A stretch of DNA of 64,000 nt from Kordia jejudonensis (GCF_001005315.1 NZ_LBMG01000021.1:49752-113751), one strand, 5' to 3'; positions 14,921 to 24,734 are shown, counted from the first letter of the stretch. The notes: generated by a model not told the origin, from the sequence alone. Numbers and translations: made by a program.

Positions 14921-16211
14921 AACAGGATTGGTTTGGTTTCGAAATGATTTGCGAATTCACGATCAGATTTCGTTGGTAAAGGCGGCAAAAGAAAACAGTT
15001 TTGTCATGGGAATTTATTGTTTTGATCCACGTCATTTTGAAAAAGATCGTTTCGGATTTGTAAAAACAGATAAGTTCCGTGCACAATTTTTAATTGAAAC
15101 GGTAAACGATTTACAGAATCAACTAAATGATTTACACATTCCTTTGTTTGTGCATGTTGGAAAGCCTGAAGACATTATTCCTGAGTATGTAACTATTCAT
15201 AATGTTACTTCAATTTACTTGCAAAAAGAATGGACTTTGGAAGAAGTTTCAGTGTTTGAAAATGTAAAAAATGCAGTTTCCAGTGAAGTGAATTGGGTTG
15301 AGAGTTACGATCAGTTTTTATATCATCCTGAGGACATTCCAATGACAATTGACAGCATTCCGCAAGTATTTACCGCATTTCGCAAAAAGTGTGAAAAATA
15401 TGCTAGCATTCGCGAATTGGAAACTATTTCAAAAATGCCAGAGAAAAACCGAGTGACACATTTGACAAAAGTACCAACGTTGCAGGATTTAGGATTGCCA
15501 AATTTTGAAAAAGACACACGAACGGCTTTTCCTTTCAAAGGTGGTGAAACTGCAGGTTTAGAACGATTGAAAAACTACAGTTGGGACACTAAAAAGCTTT
15601 CGTATTACAAAAAAACACGAAATGGATTGGTAGGCACAGATTACAGTTCAAAATTTTCTGCATGGTTGGCAAATGGAAGTCTATCGCCACGAAAAATTTA
15701 TCATGAAATCAAAAAATATGAGTCGCAAATCGTTAAAAATCAATCTACGTATTGGATGATTTTTGAATTGATTTGGCGCGACTTTTTTAAATATATTTCC
15801 CTTAAACATGGCAATCATATCTTCCAATTGGAAGGTATATTGCATAAAACGTACGAATGGAATCGTGATGCTTCATTAATTCAACAATGGATTGATGGTG
15901 AAACGGCTGAACCTTTCGTAAATGCAAACATGCTCGAACTCAAGCATACAGGCTGGATGAGCAATCGCGGTCGCCAAAACGTAGCTTCGTACTTTGCCAG
16001 AACGTTGCAACTTGATTGGCGTATTGGCGCCGCGTACTTTGAATCGGTTTTGCTCGATTATGATGTGCACAGCAATTATGGAAATTGGTTGTATGTGTCT
16101 GGCGTTGGGAACGATCCGCGCAATAGAACCTTTAATGTGAAATTGCAAGCGGAACGTTATGACGCAAACAATAAGTTTCAAAATCTTTGGTTACAAACGA
16201 GTTTATTTTAA
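14913..16211 (+). CDS. DASH-family cryptochrome
   Basis: 432 residues, typical for Cry-DASH. The N-terminal photolyase alpha/beta domain opens [14 protein letters not shown]. The C-terminal FAD-binding domain includes [23 protein letters not shown] and [13 protein letters not shown] segments, and the DASH signature [20 protein letters not shown]. Cry-DASH proteins bind FAD and methenyl-THF, repair CPD lesions mainly in single-stranded DNA, and may signal blue light. The start at MTKTGLVWF is chosen because it overlaps the DUF2256 stop and matches the family N-terminus. The next gene begins 8 bases downstream. Confidence 0.95.
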   Translation: MTKTGLVWFRNDLRIHDQISLVKAAKENSFVMGIYCFDPRHFEKDRFGFVKTDKFRAQFLIETVNDLQNQLNDLHIPLFVHVGKPEDIIPEYVTIHNVTSIYLQKEWTLEEVSVFENVKNAVSSEVNWVESYDQFLYHPEDIPMTIDSIPQVFTAFRKKCEKYASIRELETISKMPEKNRVTHLTKVPTLQDLGLPNFEKDTRTAFPFKGGETAGLERLKNYSWDTKKLSYYKKTRNGLVGTDYSSKFSAWLANGSLSPRKIYHEIKKYESQIVKNQSTYWMIFELIWRDFFKYISLKHGNHIFQLEGILHKTYEWNRDASLIQQWIDGETAEPFVNANMLELKHTGWMSNRGRQNVASYFARTLQLDWRIGAAYFESVLLDYDVHSNYGNWLYVSGVGNDPRNRTFNVKLQAERYDANNKFQNLWLQTSLF

Positions 16212-16219
16212 AATCACAC

Positions 16220-17755
16220 ATGAAAACACTTCGATTACTTTTAGGCGATCAGCTCAATTATGAACATTCTTGGTATGAAAATACAGATGATGAAGTTTTG
16301 TATTTTATGGCTGAAATGAAGCAAGAAACCAATTATGTAAAACATCACATTCAAAAAGTAGTGGCGTTTTTTAAAAGTATGCGTTCGTTTTCAAGTTGGT
16401 TGGAAAGTGAAAATCATCAAGTTGTCTATTATACTTTAACGAATGAAAAAAATCAACAAGATTTGGTTGCCAATTTAAAGCAATTGATCAATGAACATGG
16501 GATTGAAAAATTTGAATATCAGTTGCCTGATGAATATCGTTTGGACGAACAATTGCAAAATTTTTGTAATGAAATTGACATTGAAACGGAAGCATATGAT
16601 ACAGAACACTTTTTAACATCAAGAACTGATTTTGCCGAATTTTTCAAAGGGAAGAAGCAAATGGTTATGGAATATTTTTATCGTGATATGCGAAAGAAAT
16701 ATGATATTATGATGATTTCTGATAAAAATCCAGAAGGAGGAAAGTGGAATTTTGATCAAAGTAATCGTAAAAAGTGGAAAGGTTCGCCTGAAATTCCAGA
16801 CATAAAACGTGTGGACAATTCGGTTGAAGAAATTCTTGACATGATTCAGAAAGCAGACATTGAAACCATTGGAAGTATTGATGTTACTGATTTTCAATGG
16901 CCGACAAATCGAGAAGATTGTTTAAAAATTCTTGACTATTTTTGCAATACGTTATTGGTTCATTTTGGCGATTATCAAGATGCAATGCATACGGAAGAAC
17001 GTTTTTTGTTTCACAGTCGCTTGTCATTTGCGATGAATTCTAAAATGTTGCATCCGAAAGAAGTTATTGAAACCGTAATTTCATATTGGCGAAATCACAA
17101 AGAAGAAATTGACATTTCGCAAGTGGAAGGTTTTGTGCGACAAATTTTGGGTTGGCGTGAATATATGCGTGGAATGTATTGGAAAGAAATGCCAAGCTAT
17201 AAAACGTTGAATACGTTACAAAATACAAATTCGCTTCCTGACTTTTTCTGGACAGGAAAAACGAAGATGAATTGTTTGAAACATGCTATCACGCAAAGTT
17301 TGGAAAACGCGTATGCACATCACATTCAGCGGTTGATGATTACAGGTAATTTTGCCTTACTGACTCAAATGCATCCTGATGAAGTTGACGAATGGTATTT
17401 AGGTATTTATATTGATGCCATTGAATGGGTTGAAATTACCAACACACGCGGCATGAGTCAATTTGCAGATGGCGGTTTGGTTGCCACAAAACCGTATGTG
17501 TCTAGCGGAAGCTATATTAATAAAATGAGCAATTATTGTAAGGATTGTGTGTATAAAGTATCTAAAAAAGAAACTGAAGATGCGTGTCCGTTCAATTCGT
17601 TATATTGGAATTTTTTAGACGAAAAACGCGAACATTTTAAAGACAATCAGCGAATGACTATGATGATGAGTTTGTTGAATAAAATGGACAAAACAAAACT
17701 AGAAGCCTTAAAAAATAGAGCACAAGCAGTCATCGCAAATCCTGATGATTACTAA
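16220..17755 (+). CDS. iron-sulfur bacterial cryptochrome/photolyase (FeS-BCP, PhrB-like)
   Basis: 511 residues. N-terminal MKTLRLLLGDQLN is typical of the FeS-BCP group. Cys352, Cys440, Cys443 and Cys456 have the same relative spacing as the [4Fe-4S] ligands of Agrobacterium PhrB (350/438/441/454). The C-terminal half has the FAD domain segments ILGWREYMRG and WYLGIYIDAIEW. PhrB-type enzymes repair (6-4) photoproducts. With the Cry-DASH enzyme upstream, the operon may cover both classes of UV lesion. The start is placed after the Cry-DASH stop, at MKTLRL. Confidence 0.93.
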   Translation: MKTLRLLLGDQLNYEHSWYENTDDEVLYFMAEMKQETNYVKHHIQKVVAFFKSMRSFSSWLESENHQVVYYTLTNEKNQQDLVANLKQLINEHGIEKFEYQLPDEYRLDEQLQNFCNEIDIETEAYDTEHFLTSRTDFAEFFKGKKQMVMEYFYRDMRKKYDIMMISDKNPEGGKWNFDQSNRKKWKGSPEIPDIKRVDNSVEEILDMIQKADIETIGSIDVTDFQWPTNREDCLKILDYFCNTLLVHFGDYQDAMHTEERFLFHSRLSFAMNSKMLHPKEVIETVISYWRNHKEEIDISQVEGFVRQILGWREYMRGMYWKEMPSYKTLNTLQNTNSLPDFFWTGKTKMNCLKHAITQSLENAYAHHIQRLMITGNFALLTQMHPDEVDEWYLGIYIDAIEWVEITNTRGMSQFADGGLVATKPYVSSGSYINKMSNYCKDCVYKVSKKETEDACPFNSLYWNFLDEKREHFKDNQRMTMMMSLLNKMDKTKLEALKNRAQAVIANPDDY

Positions 17756-17772
17756 CAGAAAAAGAAAGAAAC

Positions 17773-18186
17773 ATGCAAGAGCAAGAAGAAGATAAAAGAC
17801 CAGATAATGTCGTTTTTGATGAAGAAACAAATACGTATAATGCGGCTTTAATGCCATACGCAACCAATGTTGGTGCACCTGTAATTACGACACCAGATAC
17901 GGTAACCTGGAAAAATGTAAGCATTGACAAAGTAAATAAACAAGTAAAAGCGCGTTATGATGAACTCAAAGCGGAATATGATGCGTTGATGGAAAAGTTT
18001 GAATACAACAACTTAATCTACAGCGCAAAGTTTAACTTTGAACCTATTGTCGGGGAGATTTATCATTTATATCGTGACAAAAATCAGCAACCATTTTTAT
18101 CCATCATTGCACCAACACAATGTAATTTTGATTACGTAGGAAGTTTTCGCTTGAATGCAGATAAAATGTGGGAAGTGGTTGAATAA
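17773..18186 (+). CDS. DUF2452 domain protein
   Basis: 137 residues, soluble. It matches the DUF2452 pattern: RPDNVVFDEETNTYNAALMPYATNVGAP near the N-terminus and GEIYHLYRDK in the second half. Its function is unknown. It is the last gene of the photolyase operon (17-base gap) and is followed by a terminator, so a role linked to UV or light response is inferred from context. Confidence 0.8.
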   Translation: MQEQEEDKRPDNVVFDEETNTYNAALMPYATNVGAPVITTPDTVTWKNVSIDKVNKQVKARYDELKAEYDALMEKFEYNNLIYSAKFNFEPIVGEIYHLYRDKNQQPFLSIIAPTQCNFDYVGSFRLNADKMWEVVE

Positions 18187-18235
18187 ATCAAATGAAAAGA
18201 TTTAAAATTAAAAGATTGAAAAGATCATATTAAAT

Positions 18236-18270
18236 AAAAGCCTGTTGAATTTTACTTCACAGGCTTTTTT
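18236..18270 (+). terminator. terminator of the photolyase operon
   Basis: AAAAGCCTGT / ACAGGCTTTT stem, extended by TTGAA/TTC with a bulge, followed by TTTTTT. It lies 50 bases after the DUF2452 stop. Confidence 0.8.
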
Positions 18271-18322
18271 ATGTATTTCAAGATCGAGTTTTTAATTAAA
18301 GTTGAAAATTACCTAATTGTTA

Positions 18323-18342
18323 GTTCGAGCGCAGTCGAGAAC
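18323..18342. repeat. extragenic palindrome-like repeat (GTTCGAGCGC type)
   Basis: GTTCGAGCGC followed by AGTCGAGAAC. An 18/20 match in the opposite orientation lies at 43159-43178, and a degenerate relative near 63871. Sequences of this kind are scattered in intergenic DNA of Flavobacteriaceae. Confidence 0.5.
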
Positions 18343-18380
18343 AGTAGTATAGTATACGTTTCATTTTAAGCTACCTAGAT

Positions 18381-19403
18381 TTAATCGTTCTGAATAATAT
18401 TTGAATTAAGATATTCCCTAAACTCCGCAGGTTTATCCACATGCAACGCCAATTTTGTAAACGGTTTTTTGATGCCAAATAAACCGTAAAGTGTTTGTTC
18501 GGTATGTGTTTCTATAATTACATTGTGACTTTCCAATTCGCCTAACAATGCAAAACGAAGTATGTTGTCTTCTTTAGTAAATGATTTCGTTGAGAGTCGA
18601 ATTTCTTTGATGTCACTTAGTGGAATTTCCGCTTCATGCATAATTCCATAACGTAATAAAAGTGTGTCTTTCGTCACTGCTATTGGTCGCTTCATCAATG
18701 ACTTTACATATCCAAATACTTGAAATCCAGAATAGATGCTCAAAATTGTCAAAATCCAAGCCGCAATTGTACTCCATTTCGCGAGCAAGTGATGAATTGG
18801 CATAATTTCGATTCCAATCAGCATAATTGACACAAAATATAAAGCAACTGAACCACTTTCTTTATGGTAACTAAATTCGTTTTCGGCTAATTTTCTACGT
18901 TTCCAATACACAAATCCATAGTAAAAAACCGAAATTTCAGTTACAAACGGAAGTACCAATGGTTTTGGTAAAATTTCGGCACAGGTTTTCTTTAATGTTG
19001 TGAAAAAGTCTATAGAATTATCTTTTTGACTTTTATAAATACGAATAGTTTTTCGAACTTTGAAGATGATAAAAGTTGCAATACTCAATTCAATAATTGG
19101 TAAAAACCAAGTTTTAAACAACTGTAAATATTGCTGATTGTGTTCGGGTAAGCTATACATTCCAATTACCAAACCAAGAATCATCATTGGAACAACAGTT
19201 GTTTTTGGAATGTTCGTTTTTCGAATTAATAAGAAATAGATACAAGGAATTGTGAGGAGTACATCGAGTGTAATTGCTAAACTCAATACAGGTGAATTTG
19301 CTTGGAAATAAGATGATTGTACAAACAAAACAAGTAATGTTAATAAAGCAATTGGAATTCCAAAGCTTGCTAAATTACGGTTCAAAAGTGTTGTTTTTGT
19401 CAT
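18381..19403 (-). CDS. polytopic membrane protein with C-terminal PH-like segment
   Basis: 340 residues. Seven or so hydrophobic helices occupy about 12-240 (for example IALLTLLVLFVQSSYF, VVPMMILGLVIGMY, SVALYFVSIMLIGIEIM). The last 100 residues are soluble and beta-rich (LLLRYGIMHEAEIPLSDIKEI), resembling a bacterial PH-like domain. No family is recognised. Single gene. Confidence 0.72.
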   Translation of the reverse strand: MTKTTLLNRNLASFGIPIALLTLLVLFVQSSYFQANSPVLSLAITLDVLLTIPCIYFLLIRKTNIPKTTVVPMMILGLVIGMYSLPEHNQQYLQLFKTWFLPIIELSIATFIIFKVRKTIRIYKSQKDNSIDFFTTLKKTCAEILPKPLVLPFVTEISVFYYGFVYWKRRKLAENEFSYHKESGSVALYFVSIMLIGIEIMPIHHLLAKWSTIAAWILTILSIYSGFQVFGYVKSLMKRPIAVTKDTLLLRYGIMHEAEIPLSDIKEIRLSTKSFTKEDNILRFALLGELESHNVIIETHTEQTLYGLFGIKKPFTKLALHVDKPAEFREYLNSNIIQND

Positions 19404-19510
19404 GCCGATTTCTTTTTAGTTTTGGTACTACTAGTTAGTGCAAAAGAAGCAGTTGTTGTTACATAAAATATCAATAAATACTACAATTTTTTAAAAGTGG
19501 TTAAAAAAGG

Positions 19511-19546
19511 AAAAGCCTTCTATTTATTTAAAAACAGAAGGCTTTT
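19511..19546 (-). terminator. terminator of the arylsulfotransferase-like gene
   Basis: Perfect 11-bp stem AAAAGCCTTCT / AGAAGGCTTTT. On the minus strand it is followed by CCTTTTTTAA, 21 bases past the stop at 19567. Confidence 0.8.
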
Positions 19547-19566
19547 GTATATTGTTTGTCCTATCA

Positions 19567-20883
19567 TTATAAACCTAAATTACTAATTGCAGGATCGTCG
19601 GAGTTATAATTGTAACATCTCCAAAAACCTGCGCCGTCGCCACCGTTGTAACGCCATACAATTTCTTGATCAGGTGTAACTTCCCAAAAGCCAAAATCGC
19701 CTTCGCAAATTAAGGTATTCCCATTTTTAAGACGTACAGCTCCAGAAATTTTACTAGAAAACAAATCAGGATGTGCGTATGACCAGACCAAATTTGGCTC
19801 GTTGTCTGTATCAGGAGTTAATGAGAAATTTTGCGGCATTTCAAGCTCTAGAATTTTAGATGCGCCTGTAGTTTTTCCATTCATGTATAACAAAATATTT
19901 CCTTCTCCTGGCACGCCATTTTTAAGTAAGTTTGGATAATGATTGCTATCGCTACGTACTTCGCCAAATGTATTGCCATAGGCTAATGGATTTCCAAAAC
20001 GATACAGTAAATCGCCACCTTTTCCATAATTCCCACCTGAATTTGAAGCAGCTTCCGCAGTAGTTGTACTGTGGTCAATGACCCAAACTTCGCCGTAAAA
20101 ATTAACACTTAAGTAAATTACATCTTTTGCTTCATCATAGTCAAAACCATTCGCATGCATGATATCTCCATTGGCTTGTAAGGTGTAATTCACGTGGATT
20201 AAATGCGGATTTTGACTTACAATGCCATAATTTGGATACGCAGGATCGTTGTCTTGAATGATATGATCAAAACTTCTCCATTCCCAAACGACAGTATTTG
20301 TTGTAGGATTAATTTCCATTAATTTTTCAGGATAAATATCGCCAGGACTAGTAGAACCTTGCGCTTCGGCAATTACTTCGTCAATACGTTCCCAAACTAA
20401 TAAAAGTACATTTCCGTTTGGAAGCATTTCTACATCATGATGCAATACAAAATTATTGTCACTCAGTGTATATTCCCATTCTATATTACCTTCAAAATCC
20501 ATGATGCGAACAATTCCTCCGAAACCACCAAAAGTAATTGTGGCACTTTCATCTTTAAAAATACCTAGCAATCTTCCATCAGGTAAAATTTCAAAATCAT
20601 TTCCAAGTCTGTTAGGAAAATTGAATTCGTGCACTTTTTCGCCAGTTTTATCCACTAAAAAAGCACTGTCGTTACCATTTACAACGGCTAGCGTTAAACT
20701 GTTGTCAATTTTGTCTGCATCGTAAATTTCAACTTCATCAGCTAATACGACAACATCTGGATCAGGCGTTGTTGGATTTGAGGCTGTAGGAGTTATAATA
20801 GCATCGTCTCCCGAACAACTTGCCATAAATAGTAGGCTAGCGAGTAGAACATATTGTAGGGTAGCTTGTAATTTCATAGTCAT
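19567..20883 (-). CDS. arylsulfotransferase (ASST)-like lipoprotein
   Basis: 438 residues (two fewer if the second Met is used). SPII signal with lipobox LFMASC, Cys at 23. The mature protein is a beta-propeller-like chain with repeated strand motifs: HEFNFPNRLGNDFEILPDGRLLG, EWEYTLSDNN, VLHHDVEMLPNGNVLLLVWE, VVWEWRSFDHI. It matches the arylsulfotransferase family, which transfers sulfate between phenolic compounds in the periplasm. HHDVEML and IMHANGFDYD could supply active-site His residues. Family membership is fairly sure; actual enzymatic activity is not. Confidence 0.8.
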   Translation of the reverse strand: MTMKLQATLQYVLLASLLFMASCSGDDAIITPTASNPTTPDPDVVVLADEVEIYDADKIDNSLTLAVVNGNDSAFLVDKTGEKVHEFNFPNRLGNDFEILPDGRLLGIFKDESATITFGGFGGIVRIMDFEGNIEWEYTLSDNNFVLHHDVEMLPNGNVLLLVWERIDEVIAEAQGSTSPGDIYPEKLMEINPTTNTVVWEWRSFDHIIQDNDPAYPNYGIVSQNPHLIHVNYTLQANGDIMHANGFDYDEAKDVIYLSVNFYGEVWVIDHSTTTAEAASNSGGNYGKGGDLLYRFGNPLAYGNTFGEVRSDSNHYPNLLKNGVPGEGNILLYMNGKTTGASKILELEMPQNFSLTPDTDNEPNLVWSYAHPDLFSSKISGAVRLKNGNTLICEGDFGFWEVTPDQEIVWRYNGGDGAGFWRCYNYNSDDPAISNLGL

Positions 20884-21116
20884 TTTAATTATAATTTTAT
20901 AAATGTATGGAATTATTGAAGAAATTCCGATTGAAAATAGTTGGTTTTCATTTTTTTGATTTCTATTGCAAGTAGATCACGCTATTTCATTAAAAACGCG
21001 CAATTATTGAATGTATTTTGCGTTTTGTGGGTAAGAATAATTATTTTAGCACAAATAGTTATGTCAAAAATGACTCTAAGAGGTTATACTTCACATAAAA
21101 AATTAAATTACTGCCC

Positions 21117-21863
21117 TTGTTAGCATACTACATCAAAGGATTTTTATACAAAAGCACAACGTTGTATCGTTTTGTGTTGTTTCCAAAAAAATTAACAGAA
21201 AATCAGCGTGCAATTCTCACGGATGAATTTTCTTTTTACACTAAATTAACACCGAAAGAAAAGTGCGTTTTTGAACACAGAGTGTTGCGTTTTATTGACT
21301 ATCATACATTTGTCGGTCGTGAAAATTTGTACGTTACCGAACGAATGCAGTTGTTAATTTCGGCAACGTCAATCATGCTTACTTTTGGATTTGATCGTTA
21401 TTTGCTTTCTAAGTTTGAAACGATTTTAGTGTATCCGCAAGACTATTTTTCCAATGTTACGCAACAATATCACAAAGGAGAAGCGAATCCGAAATATAAA
21501 ACGATTGTTTTTTCTTGGGAAGATTTTGAGGAAGGAATTAAAATTGAAGATGACAATCTTAATTTAGGAATTCATGAACTTACACATGCGTTGCATTTTA
21601 GTTTTTTAACTGAAAAAAGCTTCAGTGCTACACATTTTTTGAAACATTACAAGCTACTATTACTTTCTTTAAGAAATAAGGACGCGCAAAAACGGTTGAT
21701 TGCGATGAATTATTTGCGCGATTATGCTTTTGAAAATCAATATGAGTTTTTATCTGTTTTGGTAGAGCATTTCTTTGAAACTCCAGAGGAATTCAGAGCC
21801 AAGCTGCCAAATATATACAATCGTGTAAAAATAATGCTAAATATGAATGTAGCAGGTTTTTAA
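21117..21863 (+). CDS. MtfA-like zinc-dependent peptidase (M90 family)
   Basis: About 248 residues from a TTG codon. HELTHALH at about 155-162 is the HExxH zinc site. The surrounding order (SATSIMLTFG, ILVYPQDYFS, NLGIHELTHALHFSF, ...SVLVEHFFETPEEF) fits MtfA-like peptidases. No ATG occurs before the conserved core, and a stop lies in frame at 21096-21098, so the start must be TTG 21117, CTG 21111 or ATT 21102. Cytoplasmic or weakly membrane-associated. Its stop overlaps the convergent histidine-kinase stop by 4 bases. Confidence 0.82.
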   Translation: MLAYYIKGFLYKSTTLYRFVLFPKKLTENQRAILTDEFSFYTKLTPKEKCVFEHRVLRFIDYHTFVGRENLYVTERMQLLISATSIMLTFGFDRYLLSKFETILVYPQDYFSNVTQQYHKGEANPKYKTIVFSWEDFEEGIKIEDDNLNLGIHELTHALHFSFLTEKSFSATHFLKHYKLLLLSLRNKDAQKRLIAMNYLRDYAFENQYEFLSVLVEHFFETPEEFRAKLPNIYNRVKIMLNMNVAGF

Positions 21864-22516
21864 AGCTGTATGAGCGGAATGCGTAGGCAACTTTTTGTGC
21901 CAATTACAATTCCAGCATCGGTAGTAATATTTTGTACTTTAAGAAGCTCTTTTTCACAATATCCTTCGTTGATGATTTTTAATCGCTCGTTTATGTTTTC
22001 TAGAGAAATCCCAGAAGCTTCATGACAATTTTTCTTCGTTGTACAGATTCCATTTCCGTTGTCTGAAATACAAACGTATAGCATTTCATCGTTAACATCA
22101 ATTGTAATATGTAGCGCTCCTTTTCCTGTTTTCTTTTTACTTTTCAAACCATGTAAAATTGCATTTTCAATAAGTGGTTGTAAAATGAGCGGAGGAACTT
22201 TCGTGTATTGCAAATCATCTTTCAACACGTTACTGATTTTTATTGAATATGAAAAACCACGATCAAACAAATCTTTTTGCAGTTCAATATAGAGTTTAGA
22301 AATTTCAATTTCTTCCTGAAGTGTAATTAATTTTGTTTTCGTCGATTTTTGTACCAAACGATATAAATGCGAAAGTCTATTAAGCCAATTGATAGATTGC
22401 GCCACATTTCCTTTGGTAATTGAGTTGCAGATACTCTGAATAGCATTGTTGATAAAATGAGGATTCATCTGAGAATTCAGAAGATCGTATTTTAATGCTA
22501 ATTCGTGTGTAGACAT
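21860..22516 (-). CDS. sensorless LytS-type histidine kinase fragment (218 aa)
   Basis: Contains the His_kinase box with phosphoacceptor (NPHFINNAIQSI, His at 20) and a HATPase domain with N box (NAILHG), G box (DNGNGI) and a final helix. It belongs to the LytS/YehU type common in Bacteroidota, but the usual N-terminal membrane or TPR sensor is missing: the protein starts about 15 residues before the H box. No LytTR response regulator is adjacent. It may be a soluble kinase recruited by another sensor, or a truncated gene. Confidence 0.85.
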   Translation of the reverse strand: MSTHELALKYDLLNSQMNPHFINNAIQSICNSITKGNVAQSINWLNRLSHLYRLVQKSTKTKLITLQEEIEISKLYIELQKDLFDRGFSYSIKISNVLKDDLQYTKVPPLILQPLIENAILHGLKSKKKTGKGALHITIDVNDEMLYVCISDNGNGICTTKKNCHEASGISLENINERLKIINEGYCEKELLKVQNITTDAGIVIGTKSCLRIPLIQL

Positions 22517-22940
22517 ATGTTGATAAATTTAAGAGTTAAAAAATTCGATTACTTAAGGTTGGATGGCTACTTAATGGGTATATGTAAATGTAGCCTTGTT
22601 ACATATGGAAAGCAATAAGTACTAGTCCTTATTCATGAATTAGTATTCTACATTCACGGAAAGTAGAAATATAAATTCATCTTTAATTATTTGATTTTTA
22701 GACGGTTGTGTTGTTTTTCAAGTTTTGAAGTAAAATATCGGTAAACTCTCAAAAAATAGTGTGTTTTCCGTGAAAACGCAGGCTTTTTTCATGAATTTAG
22801 AGCGCTGTATTTTCTTAAAAATTGTTAAAAAACGCGTATTCTTGAGAAGTGCTATGAAAAACCGAACGAATAAGAAGCATAAAAAAAGGTAGTATTTTTT
22901 GAATACTACCTTCTGAAATTTTATGTAAAAGATCGTTTTT
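22517..22940. other. 424-base intergenic region between histidine kinase and rpe
   Basis: AT-rich spacer. It contains TTCTACATTCACGG near 22647, resembling CCTACATTCAC near the AraC gene promoter, and the rpe terminator at its right end. A Phe/Lys-rich open frame on the minus strand here looks like chance. No RNA gene recognised. Confidence 0.5.
22886..22912 (-). terminator. rpe terminator
   Basis: AAGGTAGTATT / AATACTACCTT, an 11-bp stem with a short TTTTTG loop. It is followed on the minus strand by a T run and lies about 30 bases past the rpe stop. Confidence 0.8.
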
Positions 22941-23600
22941 TTAAGAAACAATTTTCTTTAAATTTTGAATGGTTTGTGTAGGATTTTCGGAACGGAAAAC
23001 AAAACTTCCAGCAACCAAAACATCTGCTCCAGCATCTACCAAAGCTTTGGCATTTTTGTCATTGACACCACCGTCAATTTCAATTTCTGTAGCCGCACCT
23101 TTTTCTGTGATTAATGCTTTTAATTTTTTAATTTTAGAAAAAGTATGCTCAATAAATGATTGTCCGCCAAAACCAGGATTTACACTCATAATACACACCA
23201 AATCAATATCGTTTATAACATCTTCTAAGAGATTTATATTTGTATGTGGATTCAAGGCAACTCCAGCTTTCATTCCTGCGGCTTTGATAGCTTGTAGCGT
23301 TCTGTGCAAGTGTGTACACGCTTCATAATGTACCGTTAATACATTGGCACCTAAATCAGCAAATGTTTGAATATAGCGATCTGGATCAACAATCATTAGG
23401 TGTACATCAATAGTTTTTGTTGCGTGTTTGTTAATCGCTTTTAGGACAGGCATTCCAAAAGAAATATTTGGAACAAAAACGCCATCCATAATATCAATAT
23501 GAAACCAATCAGCTTCACTGTGGTTTACCATTTCAATATCGCGTTGTAAGTTGGCAAAATCTGCGGCTAGAATAGAAGGCGCAATTTTTTTTGTAGACAT
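22941..23600 (-). CDS. rpe: ribulose-phosphate 3-epimerase
   Basis: 219 residues. Interconverts ribulose-5-phosphate and xylulose-5-phosphate in the pentose phosphate pathway. TIM-barrel signatures are all present: SILAADFANL, HIDIMDGVFVPN, DVHLMIVDP, VNPGFGGQSF, and EIDGGVND. They provide the metal-binding His/Asp residues. The start at MSTKKIAPSIL is preferred over an upstream frame extension of 24 codons, because the family begins just before SILAAD. It follows rpoD on the same strand but is separated from it by a terminator. Confidence 0.97.
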   Translation of the reverse strand: MSTKKIAPSILAADFANLQRDIEMVNHSEADWFHIDIMDGVFVPNISFGMPVLKAINKHATKTIDVHLMIVDPDRYIQTFADLGANVLTVHYEACTHLHRTLQAIKAAGMKAGVALNPHTNINLLEDVINDIDLVCIMSVNPGFGGQSFIEHTFSKIKKLKALITEKGAATEIEIDGGVNDKNAKALVDAGADVLVAGSFVFRSENPTQTIQNLKKIVS

Positions 23601-23646
23601 AAGTTGTAGTGTGTTGTTGTTTGCCGACAAAAGTACTATAAAATAA

Positions 23647-23669
23647 ACGCTCTCGCAATGCGAGAGCGT
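23647..23669 (-). terminator. terminator of the primary sigma factor gene
   Basis: Perfect 10-bp GC-rich stem ACGCTCTCGC / GCGAGAGCGT with a 3-base loop. The T-rich tail TTTATTTTAT appears only when read on the minus strand. Confidence 0.75.
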
Positions 23670-23735
23670 CATTCATCAATCAAAAAACGAACAGTTATGT
23701 TATAAAAACTAAACTGCTGTACTGTTTTTAGGAGT

Positions 23736-24599
23736 TTATCCTAAATATGTTTTTAATATTTTACTACGTGAAGTATGCTTTAAACGACGAATCGCTTTTT
23801 CTTTAATCTGACGAACACGCTCACGAGTTAAGTCGAATGTTTCTCCAATTTCTTCCAACGTCATAGGATGTTGATTTCCTAATCCGAAGTACAAACGAAT
23901 TACATCTGCTTCTCTTGGTGTTAACGTTTCTAATGCGCGCTCAATTTCCGTTTTTAAAGATTCATGTAATAATTCTTTATCAGGATTTGGCGATTCACCA
24001 GAATTTAATACGTCATATAAGTTAGAATCTTCTCCTTCTACAAGTGGCGCATCCATCGATACGTGTCTTCCAGAATTCTTCATAGATTCTTTTACATCAT
24101 TCACCGTCATGTCTAACTCTTTTGCAATTTCTTCAGCAGAAGGAATACGCTCATGACTTTGTTCTAAATATGCAAAGGTCTTATTAATTTTATTAATAGA
24201 ACCAATTTTATTCAAAGGTAAACGAACAATACGTGATTGTTCAGCTAATGCTTGAAGGATAGACTGTCGAATCCACCATACCGCATATGAAATAAATTTA
24301 AAACCACGCGTTTCATCAAAACGTTGAGCGGCTTTAATAAGACCCAAATTACCTTCATTGATCAAATCAGGAAGTGTTAATCCTTGATTTTGATACTGTT
24401 TTGCAACCGAAACTACGAAACGAAGATTAGCCTTTGTTAGTTTTTCTAGCGCTATTTGATCGCCAGCCTTAATTCTTTGTGCTAATTCTACTTCCTCGTC
24501 TGCTGTAATAAGGTCAACTTTACCGATTTCTTGAAGATATTTGTCTAAGGATGCAGTTTCCCTGTTGGTAACCTGCTTGGTAATTTTAAGTTGTCTCAT
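23736..24599 (-). CDS. rpoD: primary RNA polymerase sigma factor (RpoD/SigA)
   Basis: 287 residues, the short form typical of Bacteroidota, without the long acidic region 1.1. Region 1.2 ([16 protein letters not shown]), region 2 ([32 protein letters not shown] for core and -10 binding), region 3, and region 4 HTH ([21 protein letters not shown]) are complete. It directs housekeeping transcription from TTG/TAnnTTTG promoters. Monocistronic, with its own terminator. Confidence 0.96.
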   Translation of the reverse strand: MRQLKITKQVTNRETASLDKYLQEIGKVDLITADEEVELAQRIKAGDQIALEKLTKANLRFVVSVAKQYQNQGLTLPDLINEGNLGLIKAAQRFDETRGFKFISYAVWWIRQSILQALAEQSRIVRLPLNKIGSINKINKTFAYLEQSHERIPSAEEIAKELDMTVNDVKESMKNSGRHVSMDAPLVEGEDSNLYDVLNSGESPNPDKELLHESLKTEIERALETLTPREADVIRLYFGLGNQHPMTLEEIGETFDLTRERVRQIKEKAIRRLKHTSRSKILKTYLG

Positions 24600-24734
24600 G
24601 TAATTTACTTGGGATTTTAATCATTGTGCTTACGCTCTTAGTTATACGTATGAAATGACAAAAATGTTACAGAAGTTTCTAAATTATTTTAAATTATATG
24701 CATACTAAGTTGTAATAATTTAATAATTAAGGAA

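Noticed and set aside
20941..21123. 60-codon open frame before the MtfA-like gene
   Set aside because: No family pattern, in a promoter region, and in a different frame from the peptidase. Considered as an upstream start for the peptidase but excluded by frame.
22718..22951. 77-codon open frame on the minus strand downstream of rpe
   Set aside because: Phe/Lys-rich translation of AT-rich DNA containing the rpe terminator; it overlaps the rpe 3' end.
23647..23669. GC-rich perfect hairpin as a regulatory RNA
   Set aside because: It is short, directly follows rpoD and has a T-rich tail on the minus strand only, so a terminator explains it.
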